Source: Dietzia natronolimnaea
Lineage (GTDB): Bacteria > Actinomycetota > Actinomycetes > Mycobacteriales > Mycobacteriaceae
Reading direction: 5' to 3'
NCBI RefSeq assembly: GCF_002289575.1
Contig: NZ_NTGA01000012.1
Location: 1 to 64,000 of the forward strand
Length of the DNA stretch: 64,000 nt
This document shows positions 17,629 to 26,963 of this stretch, in pieces. The notes under the pieces were generated by a model. The model did not search any database. It saw only the letters and a program-made list of their open reading frames with translations, and was not told where the DNA came from. A program made the translations under genes and the position numbers. The number at the start of each line of letters is the position of its first letter. Within the stretch, counting starts at the first letter, position 1.

Positions 17629-19115
17629 CGCCCCGCCCCCGGCGGCAGGAACGGCATCTCCGGCGCACCCTGGCGGGCCAGCTGCAGCAGGGCGTCCAGA
17701 TCGAGGTGCTCCTCCGCCAGATCACCCAGCAGATCCAGACGTCGTTCGCGCGCGGCCGCGAAGTCCACACCTGAGGGTTCGCGGGTGCGACCCACGCGCG
17801 ACGCCACCTCGGCCAGATAGGCCTGACGGAACCCGTCGGACTCCAGGCTCCCGTGCCACATGGTGCCCGCCACACCGTCGCGTCTCGCGCCGCCGAGGAA
17901 CTCCTCGTCGTCTCCGGGCGCGATCCGCCCGTGGTGGATCTCGTACCCGGCCGCATCGTGGCCGAGCGCCGTCCCGGTGGGCAGCCGGAGGATCTTCTCC
18001 GGCCCGAACTCCGTCTCCACGTCCAGCAGCCCCAGCCCGTCGACCTCTGCGCCCTCGGGCCCCTCCACTCCCTGCGGGTCCCGGACGAGGCGCCCGAGCA
18101 TCTGGAAGCCACCGCAGATCCCGAACACCGATCCCCCGGCGCGGGCGTGGTCGATCACCGCGCGGTCCAGGCCCCGGGCGCGAAGCCAGGCCAGGTCGTC
18201 GATCGTCGCGCGCGTGCCGGGCAGGACCACCAGGTCCGCACCCCGCACGCTGCGGGGATCGGTGACGAACTCCACGTCGACGTCCGGCTCCAGCCCCAGG
18301 GCGTCGACATCGGTGAAGTTGCTGATCCGGGGCAGCCGGATCACGGCGACCCGCAACGCCCGGCGACCGTCGGCGCGGCGACCGCCGATGTCGAGGGCAT
18401 CCTCGGAGTCCAACCACACGTCGGGGCTCCAGGGCAGCACGCCGTGGACCGGCCGGCCGGTGAGCCCGGCGAAGCGGTCCAGTCCGGGTCCGAGGAGGGA
18501 CGGGTCACCGCGGAACTTGTTGACGACGAACCCTGCGACGAGCCGCTGGTCGGCCGGCTCCAGGAGCGCCACCGTGCCGTACATCGAGGCGAACACCCCA
18601 CCGCGGTCGATGTCGCCCACCACGATCACCGGCATGTCGGCGTGGCGCGCCAACCCCATGTTGACGTAGTCGCCGGCGCGCAGATTGATCTCCGCGGGGC
18701 TCCCGGCGCCCTCGCACAGCACCAGGTCGACACGGTCGGCCAGCTCGTCGTAGGCGGAGTGGGCGGCGGTGGCCAGGTGCGCGCGACCGTCGACGAAGTC
18801 CCGGGACGAGACGGTGCCGGCGGGTCGGCCCATCACCACCACGTGGCTACGCCGGTCACCGCCCGGTTTGAGCAGGACCGGGTTCATCGCCACCTCGGGC
18901 TCGGCGCGGGCCGCGAGAGCCTGGATCCATTGCGCGCGCCCGATCTCCCCGAACCCGGCCGGCCCCGGGACGACCATCGAGTTGTTGGACATGTTCTGCG
19001 CCTTGAACGGCGCGACCGTGACGCCCCGCCGGGCGAACGCCCGGCACAGCGCCGTGACCACCACGCTCTTCCCGGCATCCGACGTGGTGCCGGCGACGAG
19101 GAGGGAGGCTGCCAT
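17625..19115 (-). CDS. cobQ: Cobyric acid synthase, glutamine-hydrolysing
   Basis: A 496-residue amidotransferase that amidates the b, d, e and g carboxylates to give (adenosyl)cobyric acid. The N-terminal P-loop is GTTSDAGKSVVVTAL (about 9-23), followed by the family signature PFKAQNMSNNS. The C-terminal glutaminase has the nucleophile Cys in VFGICGGFQML and a C-terminal histidine in MWHGSLE. A TAGGAT hexamer at 19124-19129, 8 nt before the ATG, indicates its own leaderless promoter in the 30-bp gap after modA. It overlaps cobK by 4 bp. Confidence 0.95.
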   Translation of the reverse strand: MAASLLVAGTTSDAGKSVVVTALCRAFARRGVTVAPFKAQNMSNNSMVVPGPAGFGEIGRAQWIQALAARAEPEVAMNPVLLKPGGDRRSHVVVMGRPAGTVSSRDFVDGRAHLATAAHSAYDELADRVDLVLCEGAGSPAEINLRAGDYVNMGLARHADMPVIVVGDIDRGGVFASMYGTVALLEPADQRLVAGFVVNKFRGDPSLLGPGLDRFAGLTGRPVHGVLPWSPDVWLDSEDALDIGGRRADGRRALRVAVIRLPRISNFTDVDALGLEPDVDVEFVTDPRSVRGADLVVLPGTRATIDDLAWLRARGLDRAVIDHARAGGSVFGICGGFQMLGRLVRDPQGVEGPEGAEVDGLGLLDVETEFGPEKILRLPTGTALGHDAAGYEIHHGRIAPGDDEEFLGGARRDGVAGTMWHGSLESDGFRQAYLAEVASRVGRTREPSGVDFAAARERRLDLLGDLAEEHLDLDALLQLARQGAPEMPFLPPGAGR

Positions 19116-19145
19116 GGGGATCGATCCTAGCCGCGCCCCTCCGGG

Positions 19146-19952
19146 TCACTCCGGCAGCGGTTCCAGCCCGGCCCCCTCGAGTGCTCGGCGGCCGCGATCC
19201 GAGGTCACCAGCTCGCGGAACCGGTCGGCCGCGACACGCTCCGCCTCGCCTCCCGGGCCGCTCTCCCCACCGGGTACGCGGGCGAGGATGTACCGGGTGG
19301 TGCCCGCGGACCTCATCAGGTCGCGTTCACGACCGTCCACCTCCACCGGCGACACCCACCCGTTCGACCCCGCCACGTCGGTCCGGTAGACGATCCCCAC
19401 ATCCACCCCACCGTCCGCGAGCCTGGCGGTGAGAGCCCGGGACCCGCCGGGCTCCCGGATGGCGTCCACGGGCTCCACCATCCAGGCGGCGAGCAGATTG
19501 TCGGTCGCCTTCCCACACGGGGTGTCCACCTCGCACAACCCGATCCGCAGGTCCGGACGCGCCAGGTCGCTCATCCCGCGGACGCCGGCGGGGTTCCCGG
19601 ACGGGACCGCCACCACCACGTGGTTGCGGGCGAAGACCTGCGGCCCCACGGCCGCGCCCCCGTCCACGGCCAGCTCCATGGCCTCCTCGCTCGCCGAGGC
19701 GAAGACGTTGAGGTCCGTCCGCTCGGGCAGACTCCTGGCGATCTCGTCCGACCACCCCAGCTCGAGATCGACCCGGACCCCGGGGTTCTCGTCCTCGAAG
19801 ATGCGGATCAGATCGACGAAGGCCTCGGACAATGTCGGGGTGGCCGCGACGCCGAGCGAGACGACCGTGGTGGCCTCAGGCTCCTCGGTCGCACAGGCGA
19901 CGCCGGAACACATCAGTGCGACGCCCAGCACGATCCCCGAACGCCGTCGCAC
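19146..19952 (-). CDS. modA: Molybdate ABC transporter substrate-binding lipoprotein
   Basis: A 268-residue ModA-family lipoprotein: signal peptide with lipobox GVAC at about residues 17-20, then the ModA pattern VAATPTLSEAFVDL, DLNVFASASEEAME, FARNHVVVAVPSGNP and VDVGIVYRTDVA. It should capture molybdate or tungstate for import. No modB or modC lies in the window, so it is a solo binding protein here, 3 bp after moaD and inside a molybdenum-cofactor gene group. GTG start at 19952. Confidence 0.88.
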   Translation of the reverse strand: MRRRSGIVLGVALMCSGVACATEEPEATTVVSLGVAATPTLSEAFVDLIRIFEDENPGVRVDLELGWSDEIARSLPERTDLNVFASASEEAMELAVDGGAAVGPQVFARNHVVVAVPSGNPAGVRGMSDLARPDLRIGLCEVDTPCGKATDNLLAAWMVEPVDAIREPGGSRALTARLADGGVDVGIVYRTDVAGSNGWVSPVEVDGRERDLMRSAGTTRYILARVPGGESGPGGEAERVAADRFRELVTSDRGRRALEGAGLEPLPE

Positions 19953-19955
19953 CGG

Positions 19956-20201
19956 TCACCCCCCGGCGAACGGGGGCAGGACGTCGACCGCGGAGACCCC
20001 ATCGATCGACGCGTGGGGGTCGCGGGTGGTCTCCTCGCCGATGAGGAAGGACGAGACCGTGACGATGCTGGCCAGCGGCTCGCCGTGGCGTTCGCAGACC
20101 TCTCGGGCCAGTTCCCCGAGGGTGATCGCGTCCGTGAGGAGTCGCTCGCGCGCCGTGCCTGCCGCGTCCTCGGCCGCCGCGTAGTAGCCCACGGTGATCA
20201 T
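19956..20201 (-). CDS. moaD: Molybdopterin synthase sulfur-carrier subunit
   Basis: An 81-residue ubiquitin-fold MoaD/ThiS protein ending in the essential Gly-Gly (PPFAGG), which is thiocarboxylated and delivers sulfur for the dithiolene of molybdopterin with MoaE. The ATG at 20201 is chosen because MITVGYYAAAEDAAG matches the first beta-strand of the family; an upstream in-frame start would add an unrelated tail. It lies between moaA (72 bp) and modA (3 bp). Its partner MoaE is encoded at 33118-33591. Confidence 0.93.
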   Translation of the reverse strand: MITVGYYAAAEDAAGTARERLLTDAITLGELAREVCERHGEPLASIVTVSSFLIGEETTRDPHASIDGVSAVDVLPPFAGG

Positions 20202-20273
20202 TCTGGATGTCCTGCCCACGGAGTCGACTCTAGCCGCTGTCGCGGGGCGGGTCACCACCATTTAATTGACTCG

Positions 20274-21299
20274 TCATCCACCTATCGCGCCCATCGACCT
20301 GCGCGGCCGGTGGAACGCCGTCCCGCCGATGCCGTGACCGGCCTGCTTGCCCCACATCGCCCCGCGCCAGACCTCCGCGACCTCCGCGTCCTTCGCGCCG
20401 GAGCGCAGGACGCCCAGGACGTCGGTCTCGTCGTCGCTGAACAGACAGGACCTCACGGTGCCCTCCGCCGTCAGCCTCGTCCGGTCGCAGGCCGCGCAGA
20501 AGTTCCGGGTGACGGTGGCGATCACCCCGACGTGTGCGGGCGACCCGGCCACCGAACGCCCGGCCACCTCCCACAACTCGGCCGGAGCGGACGGATCCTC
20601 GCGGCCGGCGGGGACGAGGTCGAATCGCGTGCCCAGCACCTCGAGCAACTCCTGCGCGGTGACCATCTCCACCCGGGACCAGGTGTTGTCGGCGTCGAGC
20701 GGCATCTCCTCGATGAACCGCAACTGCACGCCCTCGTCCAGAGCCCATTCCAGCAGGTCAGGAGCCCCTGGCAGGGTCGCGCGCATGGGCACCGCGTTGA
20801 CCTTGACCGGGTCGAGTCCCGCCTCGACCGCAGCACGCACCCCGCGCAGGACCGACGGCAGCCGATCGCGGCGGGTGAGCTCGGCGAACTCCAGCCGGTT
20901 GACCGTGTCCAGGGAGATGTTGATCCGGTCGAGCCCGGCGTCGACCAGCGCACCCACCCGGTGCTCGAGACCGACACCGTTACTGGTCAGGGCGATCGGC
21001 AGGTCCGGGCACGCCGCCCGGGTGCCGGCGATGATCTGCTCGAGGTCCTGCCGCATCAGCGGTTCCCCACCGGTGAAGCGCACCTCGCGCACCCCGAGTT
21101 CGTGGTGCGCGAGCGTGACCAGCCGGATCACCTCCTCGCCCGTCATCCGCGCGGCGTCGGGGATGGGGGGCAGCCCCTCCTCCGGCATGCAGTACGTGCA
21201 CCGCAGGGAGCACTTCTCCGTCAGCGACACGCGCAGGTCTCGCGCGGTGCGGCCGAAGGTGTCGATGAGTACCGGCGTGGCAGGTCGGTTCGTGGTCAC
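20274..21299 (-). CDS. moaA: GTP 3',8-cyclase
   Basis: A 341-residue radical-SAM enzyme that converts GTP to 3',8-cyclo-GTP, the first step of molybdenum cofactor synthesis. The N-terminal cluster motif C30-x3-C34-x2-C37 (CSLRCTYC) binds the SAM cluster; the C-terminal cluster cysteines are in [11 protein letters not shown] and the later SC. The protein ends in the conserved GG (MGAIGG), needed for catalysis. The GTG at 21299 follows GGAGGT by 4 nt and starts the conserved region. Confidence 0.96.
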   Translation of the reverse strand: MTTNRPATPVLIDTFGRTARDLRVSLTEKCSLRCTYCMPEEGLPPIPDAARMTGEEVIRLVTLAHHELGVREVRFTGGEPLMRQDLEQIIAGTRAACPDLPIALTSNGVGLEHRVGALVDAGLDRINISLDTVNRLEFAELTRRDRLPSVLRGVRAAVEAGLDPVKVNAVPMRATLPGAPDLLEWALDEGVQLRFIEEMPLDADNTWSRVEMVTAQELLEVLGTRFDLVPAGREDPSAPAELWEVAGRSVAGSPAHVGVIATVTRNFCAACDRTRLTAEGTVRSCLFSDDETDVLGVLRSGAKDAEVAEVWRGAMWGKQAGHGIGGTAFHRPRRSMGAIGG

Positions 21300-21361
21300 G
21301 CGCACCTCCGCTCTGCCGGCCGTCCGGGTCGAGTGTAGGCGCGTGAGCGTCGCCCCGCCGC

Positions 21362-22804
21362 CTACCTCTCCGGCACCTCCACCTCGGGGTTCGGTCCGAG
21401 CAGGGTGAGTTCGTGGATCTCGTCGCGCTCGGCCTGCGCCGCGAGCTGCGGGGCGATCACCCGGGCGAGGTGGTACCCCAGCACCACCACGAGGGTGCCG
21501 AGCGCGATCCCACCGAGCTGGAAGTCGTCCGTCACGACCAGGGTCGTGTCGCCCACGGCGATCACCACGCCCGCCGCCACCGGGACCAGGTTGAGCGGGT
21601 TGCCGAAGTCGACCCGGTTCTCCTTCCAGATCTTGGCACCGAGCAGGCCGATCATGCCGTAGAGGACCACCGTGATCCCGCCCAACACCCCGCCGGGCGT
21701 CGCCGAGATCACCGCACCAAGCTTGGGCGAACACCCCAGGAGGATGGCGGTCAGGGCGGCCACCACATATGCGGCGGTGGAGTAGACCTTGGTCGCGGCC
21801 ATCACCCCGATGTTCTCGGCGTACGTCGTCGTCGCCGATCCGCCGAACGAGGTGGCCAGGACCGTGCCCGCACCGTCGGCGGCCAGGGCGCGGCCCATCA
21901 GGCCGTCGGTCTCGGTGCGCGTGATCTCGCCGATCGCCTTGACGTGCCCGGCGTTCTCGGCGATCAGGGCGATGATCCCGGGGACGATGAGCAGCACGAA
22001 CGCGAGCGAGAAGTCCGGGGCGTGGATCCCCACCACGCCCGCGGCCTCGTCGGTCATGGGCGGCAGCCCGAGCCACGGCGCGTCCCACACTCCCGACCAG
22101 TCCACCCGCAGGTGCTCGGTCACCTCACCGGCGGTGGCGTTGAACGAGGTGATGGGCCCGGTCACCAGGTCGAGGACCCACGACAGGACATACCCGAAGA
22201 TCAGCGCGAGGAAGATCGCGATCCGGCCGGCGAAGCCCCTGAGCCCCACGGTCATGAGGATCAGCGCGATCATCACCGTCAATGCCACCCACTGGTCCTG
22301 CGGCCAGTAGGTCTCGGCCACCACGGGCGCCAGGTTGAAGCCCAGCAGCATCACCACGGCCCCGGTGACGACCGGGGGCAGCACGGCGGTGACCACGCGT
22401 CCGCCCACCACGTGGACGACGATCCCGACGACGGCGAGGGTCGCACCCGCGACCAGCATCGCGCCGGTGACCTCCGCGCTGGTGCCGCCCTGCGCGCGGA
22501 TCGCCGCGACCGCCCCGACAAACGCCACCGAGGTGCCCAGGTAGCTGGGCACCTGCCCCTTGACGATCGCCAGGAACAGCAGCGTGCACACGCCGGAGAA
22601 GAGGATCGCGAGCTGTGGGTTGAGCCCCATGATGATGGGGAAGACGAACGTCGCGCCGAACATCGACACCACGTGCTGGGCGCCGATGCCGATGGTCCGG
22701 GGCCAACTCAACCGTTCCATGGGGGCCACGACCTCGCCGGGCCTGATGTTCTTACCGTCCCCGTGGACGGTCCACAACGTCGTTCTTCCCGGCTTTCGCG
22801 CCAC
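21362..22804 (-). CDS. Uracil/xanthine permease (NCS2 family)
   Basis: A 480-residue nucleobase:cation symporter-2 protein with about 12-14 membrane segments. UraA-like landmarks include [18 protein letters not shown] near residue 42, GTSVAFVGA, the ENAGH loop and [17 protein letters not shown]. It imports uracil or xanthine. It sits between moaA and moeA; if it carries xanthine this would fit the molybdenum context (xanthine dehydrogenase needs Moco), but no such enzyme is in the window. The GTG start follows AAGGGG. Confidence 0.92.
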   Translation of the reverse strand: MARKPGRTTLWTVHGDGKNIRPGEVVAPMERLSWPRTIGIGAQHVVSMFGATFVFPIIMGLNPQLAILFSGVCTLLFLAIVKGQVPSYLGTSVAFVGAVAAIRAQGGTSAEVTGAMLVAGATLAVVGIVVHVVGGRVVTAVLPPVVTGAVVMLLGFNLAPVVAETYWPQDQWVALTVMIALILMTVGLRGFAGRIAIFLALIFGYVLSWVLDLVTGPITSFNATAGEVTEHLRVDWSGVWDAPWLGLPPMTDEAAGVVGIHAPDFSLAFVLLIVPGIIALIAENAGHVKAIGEITRTETDGLMGRALAADGAGTVLATSFGGSATTTYAENIGVMAATKVYSTAAYVVAALTAILLGCSPKLGAVISATPGGVLGGITVVLYGMIGLLGAKIWKENRVDFGNPLNLVPVAAGVVIAVGDTTLVVTDDFQLGGIALGTLVVVLGYHLARVIAPQLAAQAERDEIHELTLLGPNPEVEVPER

Positions 22805-22879
22805 CGTCGCCCCTTAGCTTCGCCGCCTGCGCCCCGCGCGCGGACCGTAGGCACAGTACAACGCGATTACCGTGGGGTC

Positions 22880-24184
22880 ATGGCCTCCCACCCCGACCGC
22901 CCGACCCGCCCCGAGTCCCGTCGTGAGTCCCGCCCTGAGTCCCGCCCGTCCCCCGGCGGGTACCGAGAGCTCCTGCGCATGCATCTCGAGCCGGTGCTGC
23001 AGCGGGCCGCCCAGAGCACCCGGCTTCCCCTCGTGGCGTGCGCGGACTCGGTGCTCGCCCGCGACCTGCTCGCGTCGGCCGACCTCCCCCTGTTCGTGAA
23101 CTCGCAGATGGACGGCTACGCGGTGCGATCGTCGGATGTCGCCGGGGCCGGACCGGACTCGCCGGTGCGGCTCCGGGTGGTGGGGTCGACCCACGCCGGC
23201 CACGGGCCGGGACCGGAGATCGACGACGACGAGGCCTGCAAGGTGATGACCGGAGCCCCCCTGCCCGATGGAGCGGACTGCGTCGTCCCAGTCGAGGACA
23301 CCACCGTGGAGGACACCACGGTCGAGGACACGTCCGTCCTGGTCCACGCTCCGCGGGTCGCCGGGGAGTTCGTGCGGCGGCCGGGTGACGACGTCCGCGC
23401 GGGCGACCTCGTGATCCCCGCCGGGACCCGGCTCGAGGCCCGGCACCTCGCTGCGGCGGCGTCACTCGGGGAGTCCGGACTCGACGTGCGGCCGCGCCCG
23501 CGGGTCGGCGTGGTGGCCACGGGGTCCGAACTCGTCGCACCGGGCAGGCCCCTGGAGCCGGGCCAGATCTGGGAGTCCAACTCGCTCACACTCGGCGCGG
23601 CGCTCCGAGCCTGCGGGTGCGAGGTCACCGCGACCGTGATCAGCAGTGACGAGCGGGACGACTTCACCGCGGCGCTGGACATCGCCACCGGGGACGCCGA
23701 CCTCGTGGTGACCGTCGGTGCGGTGTCCATGGGGGACGCCGAGGTGGTGCGTCAGGTCCTGGCTGACCGCGAGGGTGCCCGATTCGCCCCTGTCGCCATG
23801 CAGCCCGGTGGCCCGCAGGGCCTCTCGTCGTGGCGGGACACGCCGGTGGTGTGCCTGCCGGGCAACCCGGTGAGCGCGCTGGTGTCGTTCGTGGTGCTCC
23901 TGCGTCCGGTCATCCTCGAGGCCGTGGGTCGCGTGCCCGTGCAGACCGGCCGGGCTCTGCTGTCGCGCGACGTGTCCTCTCCCGCCGGCAAGACGCAGTA
24001 CCTGCGGGCGGCGCTCGTCCCCGGTTCCGCCGGCGCCATGTCAGGGCCGCCCACCGCCGAGCCGGTCTCGGGCCCGGGATCGCACCTGGTCGCCTCGATG
24101 GCGCGGGCCGACGTACTGATCGAGATCCCTGCCGACGTGACCTCACTGGCGGCGGGCGACGAGGTCGTCGTCGTTCCGCTCTGA
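22880..24184 (+). CDS. moeA: Molybdopterin molybdotransferase
   Basis: A 434-residue MoeA, which inserts molybdate into adenylated molybdopterin. Family motifs are SQMDGYAVRS near residue 75, VMTGAPLPDGADCVVPVE near 124, GVVATGSEL near 213, the MoCF segment TVGAVSMGDAEVV and PGNPVSALVSF. Two low-complexity repeats stand out: ESRRESRPESRP at the N-terminus and VEDT three times near 138-150. The ATG follows a TACCGT -10 (22868-22873) by 6 nt, so the message is probably leaderless. The frame is open far upstream, antisense to the permease; that part is not coding. Confidence 0.94.
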   Translation: MASHPDRPTRPESRRESRPESRPSPGGYRELLRMHLEPVLQRAAQSTRLPLVACADSVLARDLLASADLPLFVNSQMDGYAVRSSDVAGAGPDSPVRLRVVGSTHAGHGPGPEIDDDEACKVMTGAPLPDGADCVVPVEDTTVEDTTVEDTSVLVHAPRVAGEFVRRPGDDVRAGDLVIPAGTRLEARHLAAAASLGESGLDVRPRPRVGVVATGSELVAPGRPLEPGQIWESNSLTLGAALRACGCEVTATVISSDERDDFTAALDIATGDADLVVTVGAVSMGDAEVVRQVLADREGARFAPVAMQPGGPQGLSSWRDTPVVCLPGNPVSALVSFVVLLRPVILEAVGRVPVQTGRALLSRDVSSPAGKTQYLRAALVPGSAGAMSGPPTAEPVSGPGSHLVASMARADVLIEIPADVTSLAAGDEVVVVPL

Positions 24185-24227
24185 ACGGTCACCACGTCGC
24201 AACGGTCACCACGTCGCAAGGGTCACC
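24184..24227. repeat. 17-bp tandem repeat after moeA
   Basis: AACGGTCACCACGTCGC occurs twice head to tail (24184-24200, 24201-24217), followed by a partial third copy, AAGGGTCACC (24218-24227). The first copy starts on the last base of the moeA stop codon. It leads directly into the long hairpin at 24230-24287. Confidence 0.85.
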
Positions 24228-24229
24228 AA

Positions 24230-24287
24230 CGACACGAGCGTTCCGCACACCCGCCTCTCGGGCGATGTGTGCGGAACGCTCGTGTCG
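24230..24287. terminator. 20-bp perfect hairpin, bidirectional terminator
   Basis: The arms 24230-24249 and 24268-24287 are perfect 20-bp complements (core CGTTCCGCACA / TGTGCGGAACG) around an 18-nt loop. The hairpin lies between the convergent moeA and DUF6131 genes and lacks a strong T-run. A related hairpin occurs at 30696-30746. Confidence 0.75.
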
Positions 24288-24305
24288 ACGGGCCTGAACC
24301 GGTGG

Positions 24306-24461
24306 TCAGTACCAGTGTTTGCGTCCACCGACCGCCCGGCCGGCCGAGCCGAGGATAAAGAGGATGACGCCGACCGCGATCAGCACCAGACCGATCGTCC
24401 AGAGGATGTTGATGTTCAAGATGAATCCGAGGATCAACAGAATCGCGCCCAGAATAATCAT
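24306..24461 (-). CDS. DUF6131 family small membrane protein
   Basis: A 51-residue protein with two hydrophobic helices (IILGAILLILGFILNI and WTIGLVLIAVGVILFILG) and a C-terminal GRAVGGRKHWY, which I recognise as the actinobacterial DUF6131 pattern. Function is unknown. AGAGGG at about 24464-24469 precedes the ATG. An IS3-family element begins only 10 bp upstream, so the original promoter is now about 1.5 kb away and expression depends on the element's outward transcription, if any. Confidence 0.82.
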   Translation of the reverse strand: MIILGAILLILGFILNINILWTIGLVLIAVGVILFILGSAGRAVGGRKHWY

Positions 24462-24512
24462 TGACCCTCTTTGCCAGTCTGGTTGTGAGTCACCGACTGC
24501 AAGAGGACTGGA

Positions 24513-24908
24513 GTGTCTGAGATGTCGATCGCACCTGGTTATACGGACGAGGAGATCCGTTCCATAGTGTTTGAGTACGAGCGCCTGCGCTACGGGACGA
24601 AGTATGCCTGGGTCGAGAAGCAGGCGTTCTCTATGCACCAACTCCGGCGGTGGCGTAACGCCGTGTACGACGGCGACCTCGACCGTGGTCTGATTCCGCG
24701 AGAAGCTGGGAGTATGACTTCTCCGAATCAACGACGTCGTATCGCAAAGAACGACGTTCAAGAGGAAGCCGACAACGAGCAGCTGCGGGCCCGTATCCGG
24801 GAACTGGAGGCCACCAACGAGGCTCTGGGAAAAGCTATCGGGCTCTTGCATCAGTTGAGCGATCAAGAGCCCGATACCGACCCGACGAGCGAACCGAAGA
24901 GTTCCTGA
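24513..24908 (+). CDS. IS3-family transposase OrfA
   Basis: A 131-residue OrfA, as terminated in frame. It has an N-terminal helical DNA-binding region and a C-terminal leucine-zipper-like segment (QLRARIRELEATNEALG). OrfA binds the ends and multimerises. The start is GTG 24513 (after AGAGGA) or ATG 24522 (after GGAG). Ribosomes that slip at GGGAAAA (24827-24833) instead make the OrfAB transposase. Confidence 0.87.
   Translation: MSEMSIAPGYTDEEIRSIVFEYERLRYGTKYAWVEKQAFSMHQLRRWRNAVYDGDLDRGLIPREAGSMTSPNQRRRIAKNDVQEEADNEQLRARIRELEATNEALGKAIGLLHQLSDQEPDTDPTSEPKSS
24827..24876 (+). other. Programmed -1 ribosomal frameshift signal
   Basis: The heptamer GGGAAAA (24827-24833) is in the X XXY YYZ phase relative to OrfA codons (G GGA AAA). 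Two nt later a perfect 13-bp hairpin begins: TATCGGGCTCTTG (24836-24848) pairs with CAAGAGCCCGATA (24864-24876) around a 15-nt loop. Shifting to -1 after the AAA codon enters OrfB directly. Confidence 0.85.
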
Positions 24909-25924
24909 CCGCCGAGAACCAGCTGGTCCACGCTCTGACTGCTGCGACGGGCTCGCAGCGTAAAGCGCTCGCGGTGGTCGGGCTCTCACGCGGGTCCTGG
25001 CACTACCGGAACAACCCACGACCAGCAGTCCAGGAGCCCGTTCCGCAGGCCCAGCGGGACTACCCGTCGCGAATCAATCAGATGGACTGCGAGCAGATCG
25101 GCGAGCACATTCTGGCCGGCTGGGCCCGCGGCGAATCGGTGGACCACTCCTTCGCCGCTGCGTGGGACGCCGGGGTGATGCTGGCGTCGCGTCGGCACTG
25201 GTGGCGCGTGGCCGACGATCTGGAGCAGGAACTGCGCCCGAAGATCCACCAGCGCAAACACCTAGGCCGCACGCTCAAGGCACCGGTGGTGAGCGCAACT
25301 GGCCCGAATCAGGCCTGGTCCTGGGATATCACTGACCTCAAGACTCCCTGGCGGGGTGTGGCGTTCAAGGCGTACAAGATCACCGATATCTACTCCCGCG
25401 AGATCGTGGGATGGCGTGTTGAGCAGCGTCAGTGCAACGAGCTGGCCGTGGAAATGTTCGAAGAAGCGATCGGCAAGCGGGGGGCGCCGCAGGTCGTGCA
25501 CGCCGACAACGGTTCCGCAATGACCTCGGACAACCTGACGAAGTACCTCGACCGATACGGTACGACCCTGTCGTACAACCGGCCGTACGTCTCCAACGAC
25601 AACCCGTTCTCCGAGTCCGGATTTCGCACGATGAAGTACCGGCCCGGCTACCCGCGAGTGTTCAACACAATCGAGACTGCTCGCGCCTATCTCACGGACT
25701 ACGTGACCTGGTACAACCACGAACACAAGCACTCCGGGATCGCTCTGTTCTCACCCGCTGAAGTCGGCGACGGATCCTGGACGACCACGTGGAAGACCCG
25801 CGACCGGGCCCTGCAGCGCTACTACGACACCCACCCCGAGCGCTTCCACGCCCGCCCCCGAACACCGACGCCCGCGGACCTCGTCGGCATCAACCTCCCC
25901 GGCGAAAAAACACCGACTACGTAA
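24830..25924 (+). CDS. IS3-family transposase OrfB (made by -1 frameshift)
   Basis: About 363 residues of OrfB reading frame with the rve integrase core. The DDE triad is visible: D in WDITDLK, D in VHADNGSAM and E in FSESGFRTMKY, with the usual IS3 spacing of about 35 residues between the last two. No good start codon precedes the conserved N-terminal part (frame open from before 24830), so it is expressed as an OrfAB fusion of about 470 residues. No stop or frameshift interrupts it; the element looks functional. Confidence 0.9.
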   Translation, partial: KSYRALASVERSRARYRPDERTEEFLTAENQLVHALTAATGSQRKALAVVGLSRGSWHYRNNPRPAVQEPVPQAQRDYPSRINQMDCEQIGEHILAGWARGESVDHSFAAAWDAGVMLASRRHWWRVADDLEQELRPKIHQRKHLGRTLKAPVVSATGPNQAWSWDITDLKTPWRGVAFKAYKITDIYSREIVGWRVEQRQCNELAVEMFEEAIGKRGAPQVVHADNGSAMTSDNLTKYLDRYGTTLSYNRPYVSNDNPFSESGFRTMKYRPGYPRVFNTIETARAYLTDYVTWYNHEHKHSGIALFSPAEVGDGSWTTTWKTRDRALQRYYDTHPERFHARPRTPTPADLVGINLPGEKTPTT

Positions 25925-26072
25925 CCCCTACTGACTCACGACAGGTTGACATAGGGCGTGATTCGTCCTTTCGCTGTGACCTGACATGGAGCGATGAGCG
26001 TATATCGGCCCCGCCCGATCCACGACCGGTCCGAACACAGCGCCATCACCAGCTCAGCCCACGGTCACCGGC

Positions 26073-26774
26073 TCAGCCCACGCTGTCGAGAGCCTGCTGC
26101 CAGAAATCGGCCTCCAACCGGGTGGCCGTGGAGAACACCTCGGTGAGCTCGTAGAGACGCTGATCGCTGAGTCCGCCCGCGGCCAGCTGGTCGAGCTGGG
26201 CGATCGCCGCAGCCGACGCCGCGGTGAACTCCTCGCCCGAGTACTCGGCGATCCATTCGCCATACGGATGCTCGGCCACGTCGCGACCAACTCCATCGCC
26301 ACTGCCACTCACGTCACCGTGGTCGGCGAGGCGGGGCTGCAACAGCGCCCCGATCTCGGCGTACCCGATGGTGCACGGCGCCAGCGCCACGTGCAGGTCG
26401 AGCAGATCCCCGGACATGCCCGCGTCCAGTACGTAGCGGGTGTAGGCGACGGTGGCCTGCTTCTCGGCGGCGGCCTCGAGCTCGGCGCGCGGAATGCCCC
26501 ACCGCTCGGTCAGCCGCAGGTGGAGCCCGGTCTCGGCGATGATGGCCCCCGTGGCCTGATGGGCGGCCGTAATGTCGGCCAGCGTGCGGCTCTTGAACGC
26601 GGCCAGTGCATTGGCCCGGGCGAACTGCACCAGGAAGTGGAAGTCCTGGATCAGGTAGTCGCGGAACACGTCGATCGGCAGCGTTCCTTCCCCGAGCTTC
26701 TCCACGAACTCGTGCCGGATGTAGGCCTCCCACTCGGGGCGGCAGCGATCCTTGAGGGTCTCGAACAGGGTCAT
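26073..26774 (-). CDS. tenA: TenA-family aminopyrimidine aminohydrolase (thiaminase II)
   Basis: A 233-residue all-helical TenA protein, which hydrolyses aminopyrimidines for thiamin salvage. The catalytic cysteine lies in LAPCTIGYAEIG, the conserved position, and YLIQDFHFLVQFARA near residue 45 with EWIAEYSGEEF matches the family. The ATG at 26774 follows GAGGAG by 7 nt; the frame extends upstream but without homology. It is about 120 bp past the IS3 right end. Two 13-bp palindromes lie about 190 bp upstream (26964-26996). Confidence 0.92.
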   Translation of the reverse strand: MTLFETLKDRCRPEWEAYIRHEFVEKLGEGTLPIDVFRDYLIQDFHFLVQFARANALAAFKSRTLADITAAHQATGAIIAETGLHLRLTERWGIPRAELEAAAEKQATVAYTRYVLDAGMSGDLLDLHVALAPCTIGYAEIGALLQPRLADHGDVSGSGDGVGRDVAEHPYGEWIAEYSGEEFTAASAAAIAQLDQLAAGGLSDQRLYELTEVFSTATRLEADFWQQALDSVG

Positions 26775-26963
26775 ATCGCGTCTCCTCGGGTGAGTGTCGG
26801 GATGCCGAGCAGTCCGCTCGGTCGGTGTGCGGATCGTCGCGCTCGAGACCGGGGCCCGCGGCCGCACCCCGCCGTGCCGGTCCTCTCCGCACCGTGTCGC
26901 TGACGCCCACCAGCCTGCCACCCGGGTCGAGTGGCACCGCCGATGCCCATGCGTCCCGATCGG

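Larger units (their letters stand above)
24472..25951 (+). mobile_element. IS3-family insertion sequence, apparently complete
   Basis: About 1.48 kb. Imperfect terminal inverted repeats of 20-21 bp begin with TG: left TGCCAGTCTGG then TTGTGAGTCA (24472-24492); right, on the minus strand, TGTCAACCTGTCGTGAGTCA (25951-25932). Inside are OrfA, OrfB and a -1 frameshift signal. No target duplication is visible (CTT left, TAG right), so the insertion is old or the ends are slightly misplaced. The left end lies at the ribosome site of the DUF6131 gene. Confidence 0.88.

Noticed and set aside
24461-25019. Longer version of the DUF6131 protein starting inside the IS element
   Set aside because: The extension would be antisense to the transposase; ATG 24461 with AGAGGG fits the family.
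24468-25955. Target-site duplication flanking the IS3 element
   Set aside because: Flanking triplets are CTT and TAG; no 3-5-bp duplication can be matched with the ends as placed.
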